Assembly (NCBI GenBank): GCA_021442745.1
Contig: JABUSI010000429.1
Coordinates: forward strand, 1-6,516
DNA from: Erysipelotrichaceae bacterium
GTDB taxonomy: Bacteria > Bacillota_I > Bacilli_A > Erysipelotrichales > Erysipelotrichaceae
Reading direction: 5' to 3'
Length of the DNA: 6,516 nt
Numbering within the stretch: position 1 is the stretch's first letter; every line of letters begins with the position of its first letter. The notes under the pieces were generated by a model. The model was not told where the DNA came from, did not search any database, and saw nothing but the letters and a program-made list of their open reading frames with translations. Shown here one piece after another: positions 1 through 6,516 of the stretch. The translations under genes were made by a program, and so were the position numbers.

Positions 1-5
1 ATAAT

Positions 6-1418
6 ATGGAAACCGGAAAAGTAAAAAAAGGCTTCCTCTGGGGAAGCGCAAATGCAGCCTATCAATGCGAAGGTGCCTGGAACGAAGACGGAAAAGGCGA
101 AAGCAACTGGGATCAGTTCTGCCATTCCGAAAAAAACGTCAAAGGATTTACGGGAGATGTCAGTGCCGACTTCTATCACCACTACAAGGAAGACATCCGT
201 TTATTTGCGGAAGGCGGGCAGAATACCCACCGGTTTTCCATTTCCTGGACCCGGATTTTACCGGACCGCACTAAGAAAGTAAACATGGCCGGGGTACAGT
301 TCTACAAGGACGTATTGGCGGAATGTAAGAAATACGGCATTGTCCCGAATGTCACCCTGTTACACTACGATATTCCCAGCTGGCTGGAAGACATCGGAGG
401 ATATCGCAACCCGGTGTTCTCTGACGAATTTGCGTTCTACTGCAAGACCGTCTTCGAACAGTTCGGAAACGACATTCCGTTATACGTAACCATCAACGAA
501 ATGACCCACAATTCCACCTGTGCCTATCTGACCGGCAACTATCCGCCAAACATTTCCGATCCGCAGACTTTAGTACAGGTATCCTATAACTTACTGGTTG
601 CCAACGCCAAAGCCATCCGCGAATTCCGGAAATTACACTTAACAAGCAAAATCGGTATCGTACACACAACCAATACCGTACAGATTCTGAAAGATACCCC
701 GGAATACCGCCTGGCCCAGAGACGCTGTGATTTATTCAAAAACAAGTGGGTAACCGATCCGTGCATTACCGGAAAATTCCCTCCGGACTTAAAACCGTTG
801 CTGTTGGAAAGCGGGTTTGACTTAAGTTTTGTGAAAGAGGAAGATCTGGAAATCATTGCGAACAATACCATCGATTTTCTGGGTCAGAACTGTTACACCC
901 GTACGCTTGCCAAACCGTACGAATCGGGAGAAACCCAATACCGTCCGAACAACATCGGAGCCGGTGCCAGCATTGTCGAAGGGTACGTTGTCAAAGGCTG
1001 GTTTGAAACCGACGTCGATCCGAATACCCCGAAGAATGCCTGGAGCCGGGAAATCTATCCGAAAACCGTCTATGACATGTTAATGGGCATCAAAAAGGAT
1101 TACGGGGACATTCCGGTCTACATTACCGAAAACGGACATGCCCTGTACGAATCTCCGGACGAAAACGGGCAGATCAACGACGACGAACGGATTGAGTTCT
1201 TACAATCCTATTGCGACTGGCTGGTCAAAGCACAGAACGATGGCTGCAACGTCTGCGGCTACTATACCTGGAGTTCCACCGACTGTTACAGCTGGATCAA
1301 CGGCTATCAGAAACGCTACGGTCTGATTTACGTCGATTACGACAACGACTGCAAGCGGACACCAAAGAAGAGTTACTACTGGTACAAAAATTACATTAAA
1401 GAACACACTGAGGAATAA
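6..1418 (+). CDS. Glycoside hydrolase family 1, probable 6-phospho-beta-glycosidase (first of tandem pair)
   Basis: This 470-residue protein is full length for GH1 (LacG of Lactococcus is about 468). The GH1 N-terminal signature FLWGSANAAYQCEGAW (10-25) is followed by EDGKG. The acid/base glutamate is E165 in VTINEM and the nucleophile is E375 in ITENG. The C-terminal segment YSWINGYQKRYG carries S429, K436 and Y438, matching the LacG residues that bind the sugar 6-phosphate. It lacks the EW-type ending of non-phosphorylated beta-glucosidases. W430 corresponds to LacG Trp429, which is linked to galactose-6-phosphate recognition, so lactose-6-phosphate-like substrates are possible. The expected reaction is hydrolysis of PTS-imported phosphorylated beta-disaccharides in the cytoplasm; there is no signal peptide. 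The usual Pro after the catalytic NE is Met (NEM), as some GH1 enzymes vary here. Only 5 bases precede the ATG, so its ribosome binding site lies outside the window. A TAA at 2-4 could be the stop of an upstream operon gene. The family is secure; exact sugar specificity is inferred. Confidence 0.93.
   Translation: METGKVKKGFLWGSANAAYQCEGAWNEDGKGESNWDQFCHSEKNVKGFTGDVSADFYHHYKEDIRLFAEGGQNTHRFSISWTRILPDRTKKVNMAGVQFYKDVLAECKKYGIVPNVTLLHYDIPSWLEDIGGYRNPVFSDEFAFYCKTVFEQFGNDIPLYVTINEMTHNSTCAYLTGNYPPNISDPQTLVQVSYNLLVANAKAIREFRKLHLTSKIGIVHTTNTVQILKDTPEYRLAQRRCDLFKNKWVTDPCITGKFPPDLKPLLLESGFDLSFVKEEDLEIIANNTIDFLGQNCYTRTLAKPYESGETQYRPNNIGAGASIVEGYVVKGWFETDVDPNTPKNAWSREIYPKTVYDMLMGIKKDYGDIPVYITENGHALYESPDENGQINDDERIEFLQSYCDWLVKAQNDGCNVCGYYTWSSTDCYSWINGYQKRYGLIYVDYDNDCKRTPKKSYYWYKNYIKEHTEE
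1410..1415 (+). promoter_or_regulatory. Ribosome binding site of the second GH1 gene
   Basis: GAGGAA lies in the last coding codons of the first GH1 gene, five bases before the ATG at 1421. It fixes the start of the second gene. It also implies that the two genes are read from one message, since there is no room for a promoter in the 2-base gap. Confidence 0.8.
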
Positions 1419-1420
1419 AT

Positions 1421-2824
1421 ATGAAAGACATGTTATGGGGCAGTGCCACGGCGGCATATCAATGCGAAGGTGCCTGGAACGAAGACGGCAAAGGTGCCAG
1501 CATCTGGGATGAATTCTGTCATTCCGATAAAAACGAAACCGGTATTACCGGTGATATCAGCTGTGATTTCTATCATCACTACAAGGAAGACATCCGGATG
1601 ATGGCCGAGTGCGGACAGAATACCTTCCGGTTCTCCATATCCTGGTCACGGATTATCCCGAAGGAAGACGGTGTTGTCAACGAAGCCGGACTTGCCTTCT
1701 ACGACAACATCCTGGATGAATGCGAAAAATACGGCATTATTCCGAACGTCACCCTGATTCATTACGATTTACCGGATTACATCGGAGCCAAAGGCGGCTG
1801 GTGTTATCCCGGTGTTGCCGATGCCTTTGCGTACTACTGCAAAGTGTGTTTTGAGCATTTCGGAAACCGCATTCCGTTATATGTCACCATCAACGAACCG
1901 AACCACAACGCCTACTGCAACTATTGCGTCGGCAACTATCCGCCGAACGAAACCAACCTGCAGCACTATGCCCGATGCTGTTACAACATGGCCTGCTGTA
2001 CCGCCAAGGCAATCCGGGAATTCCGCAAATTACACTTAACCTCCAAAATCGGTTTTGTGCAGGGATGCGGACCGGCAACGAGTTTACTCGATACCCCGGA
2101 ATACCGGCAAGCCGTGAAATACTGCAACTACTTCTGCCGCGATCCGTTTCTCGATCCTGCCATTTTAGGATACTACAACCCGGAAATGCTGGAAGAAATC
2201 CAAAAGAAAGGCATCGATTTATCCTTCATGAAACAGGAAGACCTGGATATCATGAAAGAAAATACCATCGATTTCTTAGGACAGAATATTTATTCGCGGA
2301 TGTTAGTCAAGCCGAACACATCCGGCATCACCGCCTTTGTGGTCAACAACAAAGGAAACAACGACGGTACCGGAAACACCAGACGGGAATCCCGTGCCAT
2401 TTCCGGATGGTTTGAGTTTGACCGTGACCCGAATACCGTCTTAAACAAATGGGGCCGGGAAATCTATCCGCAATGCGCCTATACCACGCTAATGGAAACG
2501 TCCCGCCGTTATCACAACATCGAAATCTACGTCACCGAAAACGGACACGGTATGTACGAAACCTGTGATGAAAACGGCTACGTCGAAGATGACGAACGGA
2601 TTGAATTTCTGAGCAACTATTTATACTGGATTTTAAAAGCCAAGGAAGACGGTGCCAACGTCAAAGGCTACTACGTATGGTCCACCATGGACTTATACTC
2701 CTGGATCAACGGCTACAAAAAACGCTACGGTCTTGTCCATGTAGACTACGAAGACAAACAATTAAAAAGAACCCCGAAGAAAAGTTACTACTGGTATCAG
2801 GAGTTCATTAAAAATCATTCATGA
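1421..2824 (+). CDS. Glycoside hydrolase family 1, probable 6-phospho-beta-glycosidase (second of tandem pair)
   Basis: This 467-residue protein is a clear paralogue of the preceding gene, sharing well over half its residues by eye. It starts directly with the GH1 signature MLWGSATAAYQCEGAW. The acid/base glutamate is E159 in the canonical VTINEP and the nucleophile is E373 in VTENG. The phosphate-site residues S427, K434 and Y436 sit in YSWINGYKKRYG, with the LacG-type Trp at 428. It is predicted to hydrolyse 6-phospho-beta-glycosides in the cytoplasm after PTS uptake. The start is set by GAGGAA five bases upstream, and the gene is 2 bases from its partner, so the two are co-transcribed. The greatest divergence from the partner is around residues 295-330, before GWFE, a region that normally lines the aglycone side. 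The two enzymes may therefore differ in the leaving group they accept (inference). The protein is unusually rich in cysteine, with about 19 residues including CC pairs at 186-187 and 192-193. Family secure, substrate inferred. Confidence 0.94.
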   Translation: MKDMLWGSATAAYQCEGAWNEDGKGASIWDEFCHSDKNETGITGDISCDFYHHYKEDIRMMAECGQNTFRFSISWSRIIPKEDGVVNEAGLAFYDNILDECEKYGIIPNVTLIHYDLPDYIGAKGGWCYPGVADAFAYYCKVCFEHFGNRIPLYVTINEPNHNAYCNYCVGNYPPNETNLQHYARCCYNMACCTAKAIREFRKLHLTSKIGFVQGCGPATSLLDTPEYRQAVKYCNYFCRDPFLDPAILGYYNPEMLEEIQKKGIDLSFMKQEDLDIMKENTIDFLGQNIYSRMLVKPNTSGITAFVVNNKGNNDGTGNTRRESRAISGWFEFDRDPNTVLNKWGREIYPQCAYTTLMETSRRYHNIEIYVTENGHGMYETCDENGYVEDDERIEFLSNYLYWILKAKEDGANVKGYYVWSTMDLYSWINGYKKRYGLVHVDYEDKQLKRTPKKSYYWYQEFIKNHS

Positions 2825-2831
2825 TATAAAA

Positions 2832-2893
2832 GAAAACGGATGATCTTTCAGGCGGGTATGTCATATTAACCCGGAGAAAGAAAATCCGTTTTC
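2832..2893 (-). terminator. Long imperfect hairpin between convergent genes, probable terminator
   Basis: The outer arms GAAAACGGAT (2832-2841) and ATCCGTTTTC (2884-2893) are perfect 10-base complements. Inside them TCTTTC (2844-2849) pairs with GAAAGA (2876-2881), and CGGGT (2853-2857) pairs with ACCCG (2869-2873), leaving an 11-base loop. The element fills most of the 88-base gap between the two convergent transcription units. Read on the minus strand, the stem is followed by a T-rich run (TTTTC then TTTTATAT), as in an intrinsic terminator. On the plus strand the only T run lies inside the stem, so termination of the GH1 message here is plausible but weaker. Confidence 0.6.
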
Positions 2894-2912
2894 ACTATGC
2901 CAGATTATAAAA

Positions 2913-3698
2913 CTATTCAGAGAGAGACGTTTCCTTTCGAAATATACAAGTTTTCTCTCCGTTCTCATCCGTATAATCAAACATTATGGAAATTGTATTG
3001 TTTTCATCAAAAAGAATGGCGCCGGCATTAACAATTATATCCGGGATATAACTGTCATCCAAAACGTATATCCTTTTTAAATCATTTGTAACTCTTACCC
3101 TGTAGTACTCTGTGTAATCATCGAAATTATCAAACTCACAACCGTCATACATAACGTTAAAACTAATGTTCATTCTTTTTATTGGCATAATCAGATTTGA
3201 TGAATCTGTACTAAAAGAAGGTTCTCCAACCCGGCTCCACACGCCATTCAAAGCATCATAAGAAATGTCGGTTTCTCTTTGAGCATGAATCAAAGTTACT
3301 TTTTTTTCTTCTTTTCGTTCTTCAAAAGTCAATACCAGATTATCATTCCTATCATATCCGACATATGCCATTTCGTACACTCCTGAATCAACCTCATATA
3401 TTTTGAATAACGGCATATCATTAGGTATTGTCCGATCAATCAACAAAATATCACTACAGGAATCACCGTTTGTCTTTATCCCGACAAAATGATCAAAATC
3501 AAGATAATACTGCTCATTTTGATAGATTCCCTTAGGGGTTTCCGGGGCACCCACAAAAAGCCCCCAAAGCAACCGAATGTAAAAACATATATTAAGAAAC
3601 ACAATTCCTCCTGTGAAGACAACGAGAATTTTTAAAATCATTTTGATAACCTTTGCGGATACAGAAACAAATTTACTATTTGATTGTAATAAGAACAC
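2913..3698 (-). CDS. Membrane-anchored protein of unknown family, candidate immunity protein of the Rhs toxin
   Basis: I do not recognise the family of this 261-residue protein. It has a Lys-containing N-terminus (K9, K16, K19, K23), one strongly hydrophobic segment at about 24-41 extending to about 50, and then a polar, acidic, beta-rich-looking domain of about 210 residues. Positive-inside logic puts the N-terminus in the cytoplasm and the large domain outside. There is no convincing lipobox. The chosen GTG start lies inside the end of the Rhs gene (23-base overlap) and is preceded by AGGGGG with an 8-base spacer, suggesting translational coupling. The alternative is ATG at 3641, preceded by AAAGG with the same spacing. 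It would remove 19 residues and leave a 34-base gap after the Rhs stop. Position directly after a polymorphic-toxin tip is the classic place for an immunity gene, so that role is proposed from context only. It could instead be an unrelated membrane protein. Confidence 0.8.
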   Translation of the reverse strand: MFLLQSNSKFVSVSAKVIKMILKILVVFTGGIVFLNICFYIRLLWGLFVGAPETPKGIYQNEQYYLDFDHFVGIKTNGDSCSDILLIDRTIPNDMPLFKIYEVDSGVYEMAYVGYDRNDNLVLTFEERKEEKKVTLIHAQRETDISYDALNGVWSRVGEPSFSTDSSNLIMPIKRMNISFNVMYDGCEFDNFDDYTEYYRVRVTNDLKRIYVLDDSYIPDIIVNAGAILFDENNTISIMFDYTDENGEKTCIFRKETSLSE

Positions 3699-6516
3699 CT
3701 ACAGAACCCCCTATATTTTTATTAATATCAAGAATACTTTTATATTTCGTTGATGTAGTATTTGTACAAGACTCGTTATAAACAATGAACTTATTTCCTT
3801 TTCCCTCCCATTTTATCGCAACATAATGAGCACTCAATTTATTACTGTACCACAGAATGCTCACTGATGCCTTTTTTGCGTTGTTATCAAAACGTTTACT
3901 ATTGTATAGTTTCGAGACTTTATAACCGGCTTTTTTGAAATAACTAACGACAGCGTTTATTCGGATACCCGAAAGGCCATTCACAAAGGAAAATCGTGTT
4001 TCGTAGAACCGTATAATGCATGCAGGGTGTATTTTCTTATTAAGGATCAATAAGGCATTATATGTCGCAACCCAACCACAGCCATTATATGAGCTATAGT
4101 AATTTCCAAATTTCAGTTTTGATGCTGCCCCATTTTTCTGCCCGTATATAAAACCTGAAAAATTGAATTTTTTATTATAGAGGAAGTGGTATAAAGGACG
4201 GAGTTTATAAGGGTAATTACCACTAACATCAATCATTCCTGTTGGCTCATTTTCACAGTATACATATAAATTGCTAAATAGCATTGAATCCGTCTCTTCA
4301 AGCAGCATTTCCACATCATCCGGACTAATCCACCGGCAAATTACCGGATCATAGTATCGTCTCCAAACATAATACAATCCCGTTTCTTCATCGTATCGAT
4401 ACCCTTTGTAGCGATATGGATTAATACTTCCGATTTCAGTTAATTGCTCCGCATTCAGGATATTTCCCCAGCTATCGTACATATACCTCGCAACTACCAT
4501 GCCTGTACTATCCAGTATTCCAACAATATCCTTCAATCCGTTATAAATATACCAAAAACGGTTACCGTTATATAAGAATGAAATAAGTTGATTATCTTCG
4601 TCATATTCAAAGAATAATTCCTCAATGATTTCTCCTGTCGGGTTTTCTTTCACTTGCCGTATCACTTTATTTTCATCAACAATATACAGTTCTTTTTCTT
4701 GTGAATTGTATTCTTTTGCTATGCGCACTCCGTTTTCGTTATACAGGTAAGACACAGTTGGTAAAAGGTTCGTTTTAACTGATTTCAATCTGTTTCCATT
4801 CTCCCAATCGAAAGACAACCCACGCAGGTAATTCGTAGGATTCCCCGCTCCATCATAGTCTATACTTTCTAATCCTACTTTCGTTAACTGATCCTTCCAA
4901 TCAGAATCATACTCAAATGCAACGCTCTTTATTGGTGTACCGACCAGTCCTTCTGTATATTCGTATGTGCTTTTTCCAATTATATTTCCACCTAAATCGT
5001 ATGTATATGTATATATTTCCTGCGCAAAGGAATTATCCTCCCGAATTATTTGTCCAATGCCATCATACGTATATTCAATTATGTTGCCTTGATTATCTGA
5101 AACCCGTTTGATTCTTCCTTCTTTATCATAATCATAATCCCATCCCAAAATCAGATTTCCATTTTTTGTTATCTGATACCCCCAAAGGTCATCTAATGGC
5201 TTTGTTGTATCCGGAACATATTCATCACCTTGCCAGACACCTCCATAGCCATAAACATTCTTAATGGTAAATATCTCTGTGTTATTTGTCATCACTACCT
5301 TTCGTTCTAATCTGTTTTCTTCATCACGTACAAATTGCGACCGGTAGGAATTTTCTCCGTTTACTTTCCATTCGACTTGGGTCATACCTTTATTATCATT
5401 AAACTCATATTCCTTGGACAGGATTATCGATGCGGTTGTAATCGTTTCTTTTGTTAATTCATAATTATCATATTCTTTTTCGAGCGTTATTCCTTCGCTT
5501 CTATTTTCCTTTTTTATATTTCCGTTTTCATCATATTCATAGTATGTAATGCTATTATTTATCACATCTTCGATTATCCCTATTTGTCCAAGATATGTAT
5601 AATACATCCGAAATGCTTCTGCCTCTCCATGATATATTCTAGTTGCCCTGCCATAGGTGTCGTATTCATAAGATACGACTTGTCCGTTTCCGAACATACG
5701 TTTATACAAGTATCCGTTACTGGGATTATATTCGTTCTCAATTAACGTTATATCACCAACAGAAACAGAAGAAAGATTCCCATAGTTATCATACCCTAAA
5801 TCATATGTAACCATATCATGTTCGTTAATCTTATGTGATATGGTATTCAGTTTGTCCAGTTGATATGTAAAGTTGTTTCTATGGTTGTCGCACTGTTCGT
5901 GTATTATCCGGTTTAAACAATCATATTGGTAATATGTCACTATTCCATTCGATAAAGTTGCAGACAGCAAATTACCTGTCAAATCATCGTAATTGTATTG
6001 TACAGTTTCGCCATTATTAAATGTAGCAATTGTTTTGTAATTTGTTAGCGGCATATCAATTTGTTCAGCTTCTTCCCGATTGCCGTTAATTATTCTGGCT
6101 ATCAATTCTCCATACTCGTCATATTCATATTGTGTAACATTTCCGAATACATCCGTGTAAGTCCTAACTCTGTTTTGCCCATCATATGTATAATATTCAC
6201 AATCTGCGTCATCATATCGTACTGTGATTATATTACCGTATTGGTCATACTCATACTCCACAATTTCGCCATAGGAGTCCTCTTCTTTAATCAATTCGTT
6301 ATTTTCGTTAAATGTCACAGCCTCGTATTTCTTTTGTTGAAAAAATTGCGCATTGTCAAAGATGACGCTGTTCTTACCCGCATAGTAGAATAACCGGTAT
6401 TCTATCTTCGTATAGTCGCATGGTGCGACGGCACTTCCCGATACGTACTGCCACTGGTCCGTCTTACTGCTTACTTCGATATACGTACTGTGTGCTTCTT
6501 CTGCAGAATCGTAGAA
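3676..6516 (-). CDS. YD-repeat/Rhs-family protein with C-terminal papain-like toxin tip, 5' end outside window
   Basis: The frame is open from the TAG at 3676 to the last base, giving 946 visible residues (residue 1 = Phe at 6514-6516). Residues 1-66 resemble the end of the beta-sandwich module often found before the repeats in Firmicute Rhs proteins, with the motifs WQYVSG (22-27) and VIFDNAQ (51-57). About 18 YD repeats of the type YEYDxxGNI fill roughly 84-698. The Rhs-associated core is at 699-767, with GYRYDEETGLYYVWRRYYDP followed by WISPDD and NLYVYCENEPTG. The tip is 768-946. In Rhs/Tc proteins the YD repeats form a hollow shell enclosing the C-terminal effector, and the protein acts in contact-dependent competition; this is family knowledge. 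A GTG at 6316-6318 could be mistaken for the start, but homologous-looking sequence continues upstream of it and no ribosome binding site precedes it (the 13 bases before it read as coding). The gene is AT-richer than the GH1 pair and is followed by an overlapping candidate immunity gene. Confidence 0.92.
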   Translation of the reverse strand, partial: FYDSAEEAHSTYIEVSSKTDQWQYVSGSAVAPCDYTKIEYRLFYYAGKNSVIFDNAQFFQQKKYEAVTFNENNELIKEEDSYGEIVEYEYDQYGNIITVRYDDADCEYYTYDGQNRVRTYTDVFGNVTQYEYDEYGELIARIINGNREEAEQIDMPLTNYKTIATFNNGETVQYNYDDLTGNLLSATLSNGIVTYYQYDCLNRIIHEQCDNHRNNFTYQLDKLNTISHKINEHDMVTYDLGYDNYGNLSSVSVGDITLIENEYNPSNGYLYKRMFGNGQVVSYEYDTYGRATRIYHGEAEAFRMYYTYLGQIGIIEDVINNSITYYEYDENGNIKKENRSEGITLEKEYDNYELTKETITTASIILSKEYEFNDNKGMTQVEWKVNGENSYRSQFVRDEENRLERKVVMTNNTEIFTIKNVYGYGGVWQGDEYVPDTTKPLDDLWGYQITKNGNLILGWDYDYDKEGRIKRVSDNQGNIIEYTYDGIGQIIREDNSFAQEIYTYTYDLGGNIIGKSTYEYTEGLVGTPIKSVAFEYDSDWKDQLTKVGLESIDYDGAGNPTNYLRGLSFDWENGNRLKSVKTNLLPTVSYLYNENGVRIAKEYNSQEKELYIVDENKVIRQVKENPTGEIIEELFFEYDEDNQLISFLYNGNRFWYIYNGLKDIVGILDSTGMVVARYMYDSWGNILNAEQLTEIGSINPYRYKGYRYDEETGLYYVWRRYYDPVICRWISPDDVEMLLEETDSMLFSNLYVYCENEPTGMIDVSGNYPYKLRPLYHFLYNKKFNFSGFIYGQKNGAASKLKFGNYYSSYNGCGWVATYNALLILNKKIHPACIIRFYETRFSFVNGLSGIRINAVVSYFKKAGYKVSKLYNSKRFDNNAKKASVSILWYSNKLSAHYVAIKWEGKGNKFIVYNESCTNTTSTKYKSILDINKNIGGSVGVLITIK
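3679..4215 (-). other. C-terminal variable tip: probable papain-like/C39-like cysteine peptidase domain
   Basis: These are residues 768-946 of the visible Rhs protein. A candidate catalytic Cys813 (codon 4078-4080) sits in YNGCGWVATYNALLIL, the Gly-Cys-Gly then helix pattern of papain-like and peptidase C39-like folds. His897 (codon 3826-3828) sits in LSAHYVAIKW, the typical His at the start of a strand. Asn914 (codon 3775-3777) in FIVYNES, 17 residues later, fits the third triad position. The block between them includes a helix-like YFKKAGYKV and the strand VSILWYS. This is read as an effector domain cleaving a protein, or possibly doing deamidation or transglutamination in the same fold. 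The fold is moderately supported by motif order and spacing; the target is unknown. Confidence 0.62.
3707..3712 (-). promoter_or_regulatory. Probable ribosome binding site for the GTG start at 3698
   Basis: On the minus strand AGGGGG stands eight bases before GTG, within the final codons of the Rhs gene. It is close to the AGGAGG consensus and is the main reason for preferring the overlapping GTG start. The competing site is AAAGG at 3650-3654, before the ATG at 3641. Confidence 0.5.
4216..4422 (-). other. Rhs repeat-associated core domain
   Basis: These are residues 699-767 of the visible protein. NPYRYKGYRYDEETGLYYV, then RRYYDP, RWISPDD and NLYVYCENEP, match the conserved core that marks the border between the YD shell and the variable C-terminus. 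In many family members the core ends in DPxGL, where self-cleavage frees the tip. Here the corresponding residues read D-V-S-G-N (763-767), so the processing site is altered. Confidence 0.85.

Noticed and set aside
584..871. Minus-strand open frame of 95 codons opposite the first GH1 gene
   Set aside because: It is an antisense shadow of the GH1 coding sequence, with no start signal and no family resemblance.
1924..2415. Plus-strand open frame of 163 codons inside the second GH1 gene
   Set aside because: It is out of frame within a clearly functional GH1 gene, with an Arg/Gln-rich low-complexity translation and no recognisable domain.
2825..2912. Riboswitch or small RNA in the intergenic gap
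   Set aside because: The gap lies between the ends of convergent genes, and the visible structure is one hairpin. A terminator explains it more simply.
3580..3640. Possible lipoprotein signal (FLNIC) in the candidate immunity protein
   Set aside because: The residues before the Cys do not fit the lipobox, since Ile is at the position normally held by a small residue, and the hydrophobic stretch continues past the Cys. A plain membrane anchor fits better.
6061..6393. Plus-strand open frame of 110 codons, hydrophobic in translation
   Set aside because: It lies wholly opposite the YD-repeat gene. Its hydrophobicity is the antisense image of Tyr/Asp/Glu-rich codons, and no ribosome binding site or family signature is visible.

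Overview
The window looks like part of a low-to-mid GC Bacillota (Firmicutes) chromosome, probably from a gut-type anaerobe. The signs are Shine-Dalgarno-led genes, a tandem pair of LacG/BglA-type family 1 glycosidases, and a very large WapA/Rhs-like YD-repeat protein. Codon use in the glycosidases (many TTA Leu and CCG Pro codons) would suit an Erysipelotrichales-type host, but that placement is only a guess.

Left half, + strand (1-2824): two complete paralogous glycoside hydrolase family 1 genes lie head to tail with only 2 bases between them. The second gene's ribosome binding site sits inside the end of the first. Both proteins keep the two catalytic glutamates and the Ser/Lys/Tyr set that binds the 6-phosphate in LacG-like enzymes. 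They are therefore predicted cytoplasmic 6-phospho-beta-glycosidases acting on PTS-imported disaccharides. No transporter or regulator is visible, and the operon probably starts left of the window.

Middle (2825-2912): a short convergent intergenic gap holds one long imperfect hairpin, probably a terminator. Its T-rich side favours the minus-strand transcript.

Right half, - strand (6516 down to 2913): the 3' part of a giant YD-repeat/Rhs protein enters from the right edge. Its reading frame is open to the last base, so the true start is outside the window. In order it shows the end of a beta-sandwich-like module, about 18 YD repeats, the Rhs-associated core, and a variable tip of about 180 residues. 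That tip has a Cys...His...Asn arrangement resembling papain-like/C39-like cysteine peptidases. A 261-residue membrane-anchored protein of no recognised family starts inside the last codons of the Rhs gene. By position it is the candidate immunity protein.

This half is clearly more AT-rich than the glycosidase half. The most interesting item is this toxin/immunity pair: a probable cysteine-peptidase Rhs tip with a translationally coupled, apparently membrane-tethered partner. No RNA genes, CRISPR arrays, insertion sequences or origins were seen, and no stretch over 300 bases lacks a gene.
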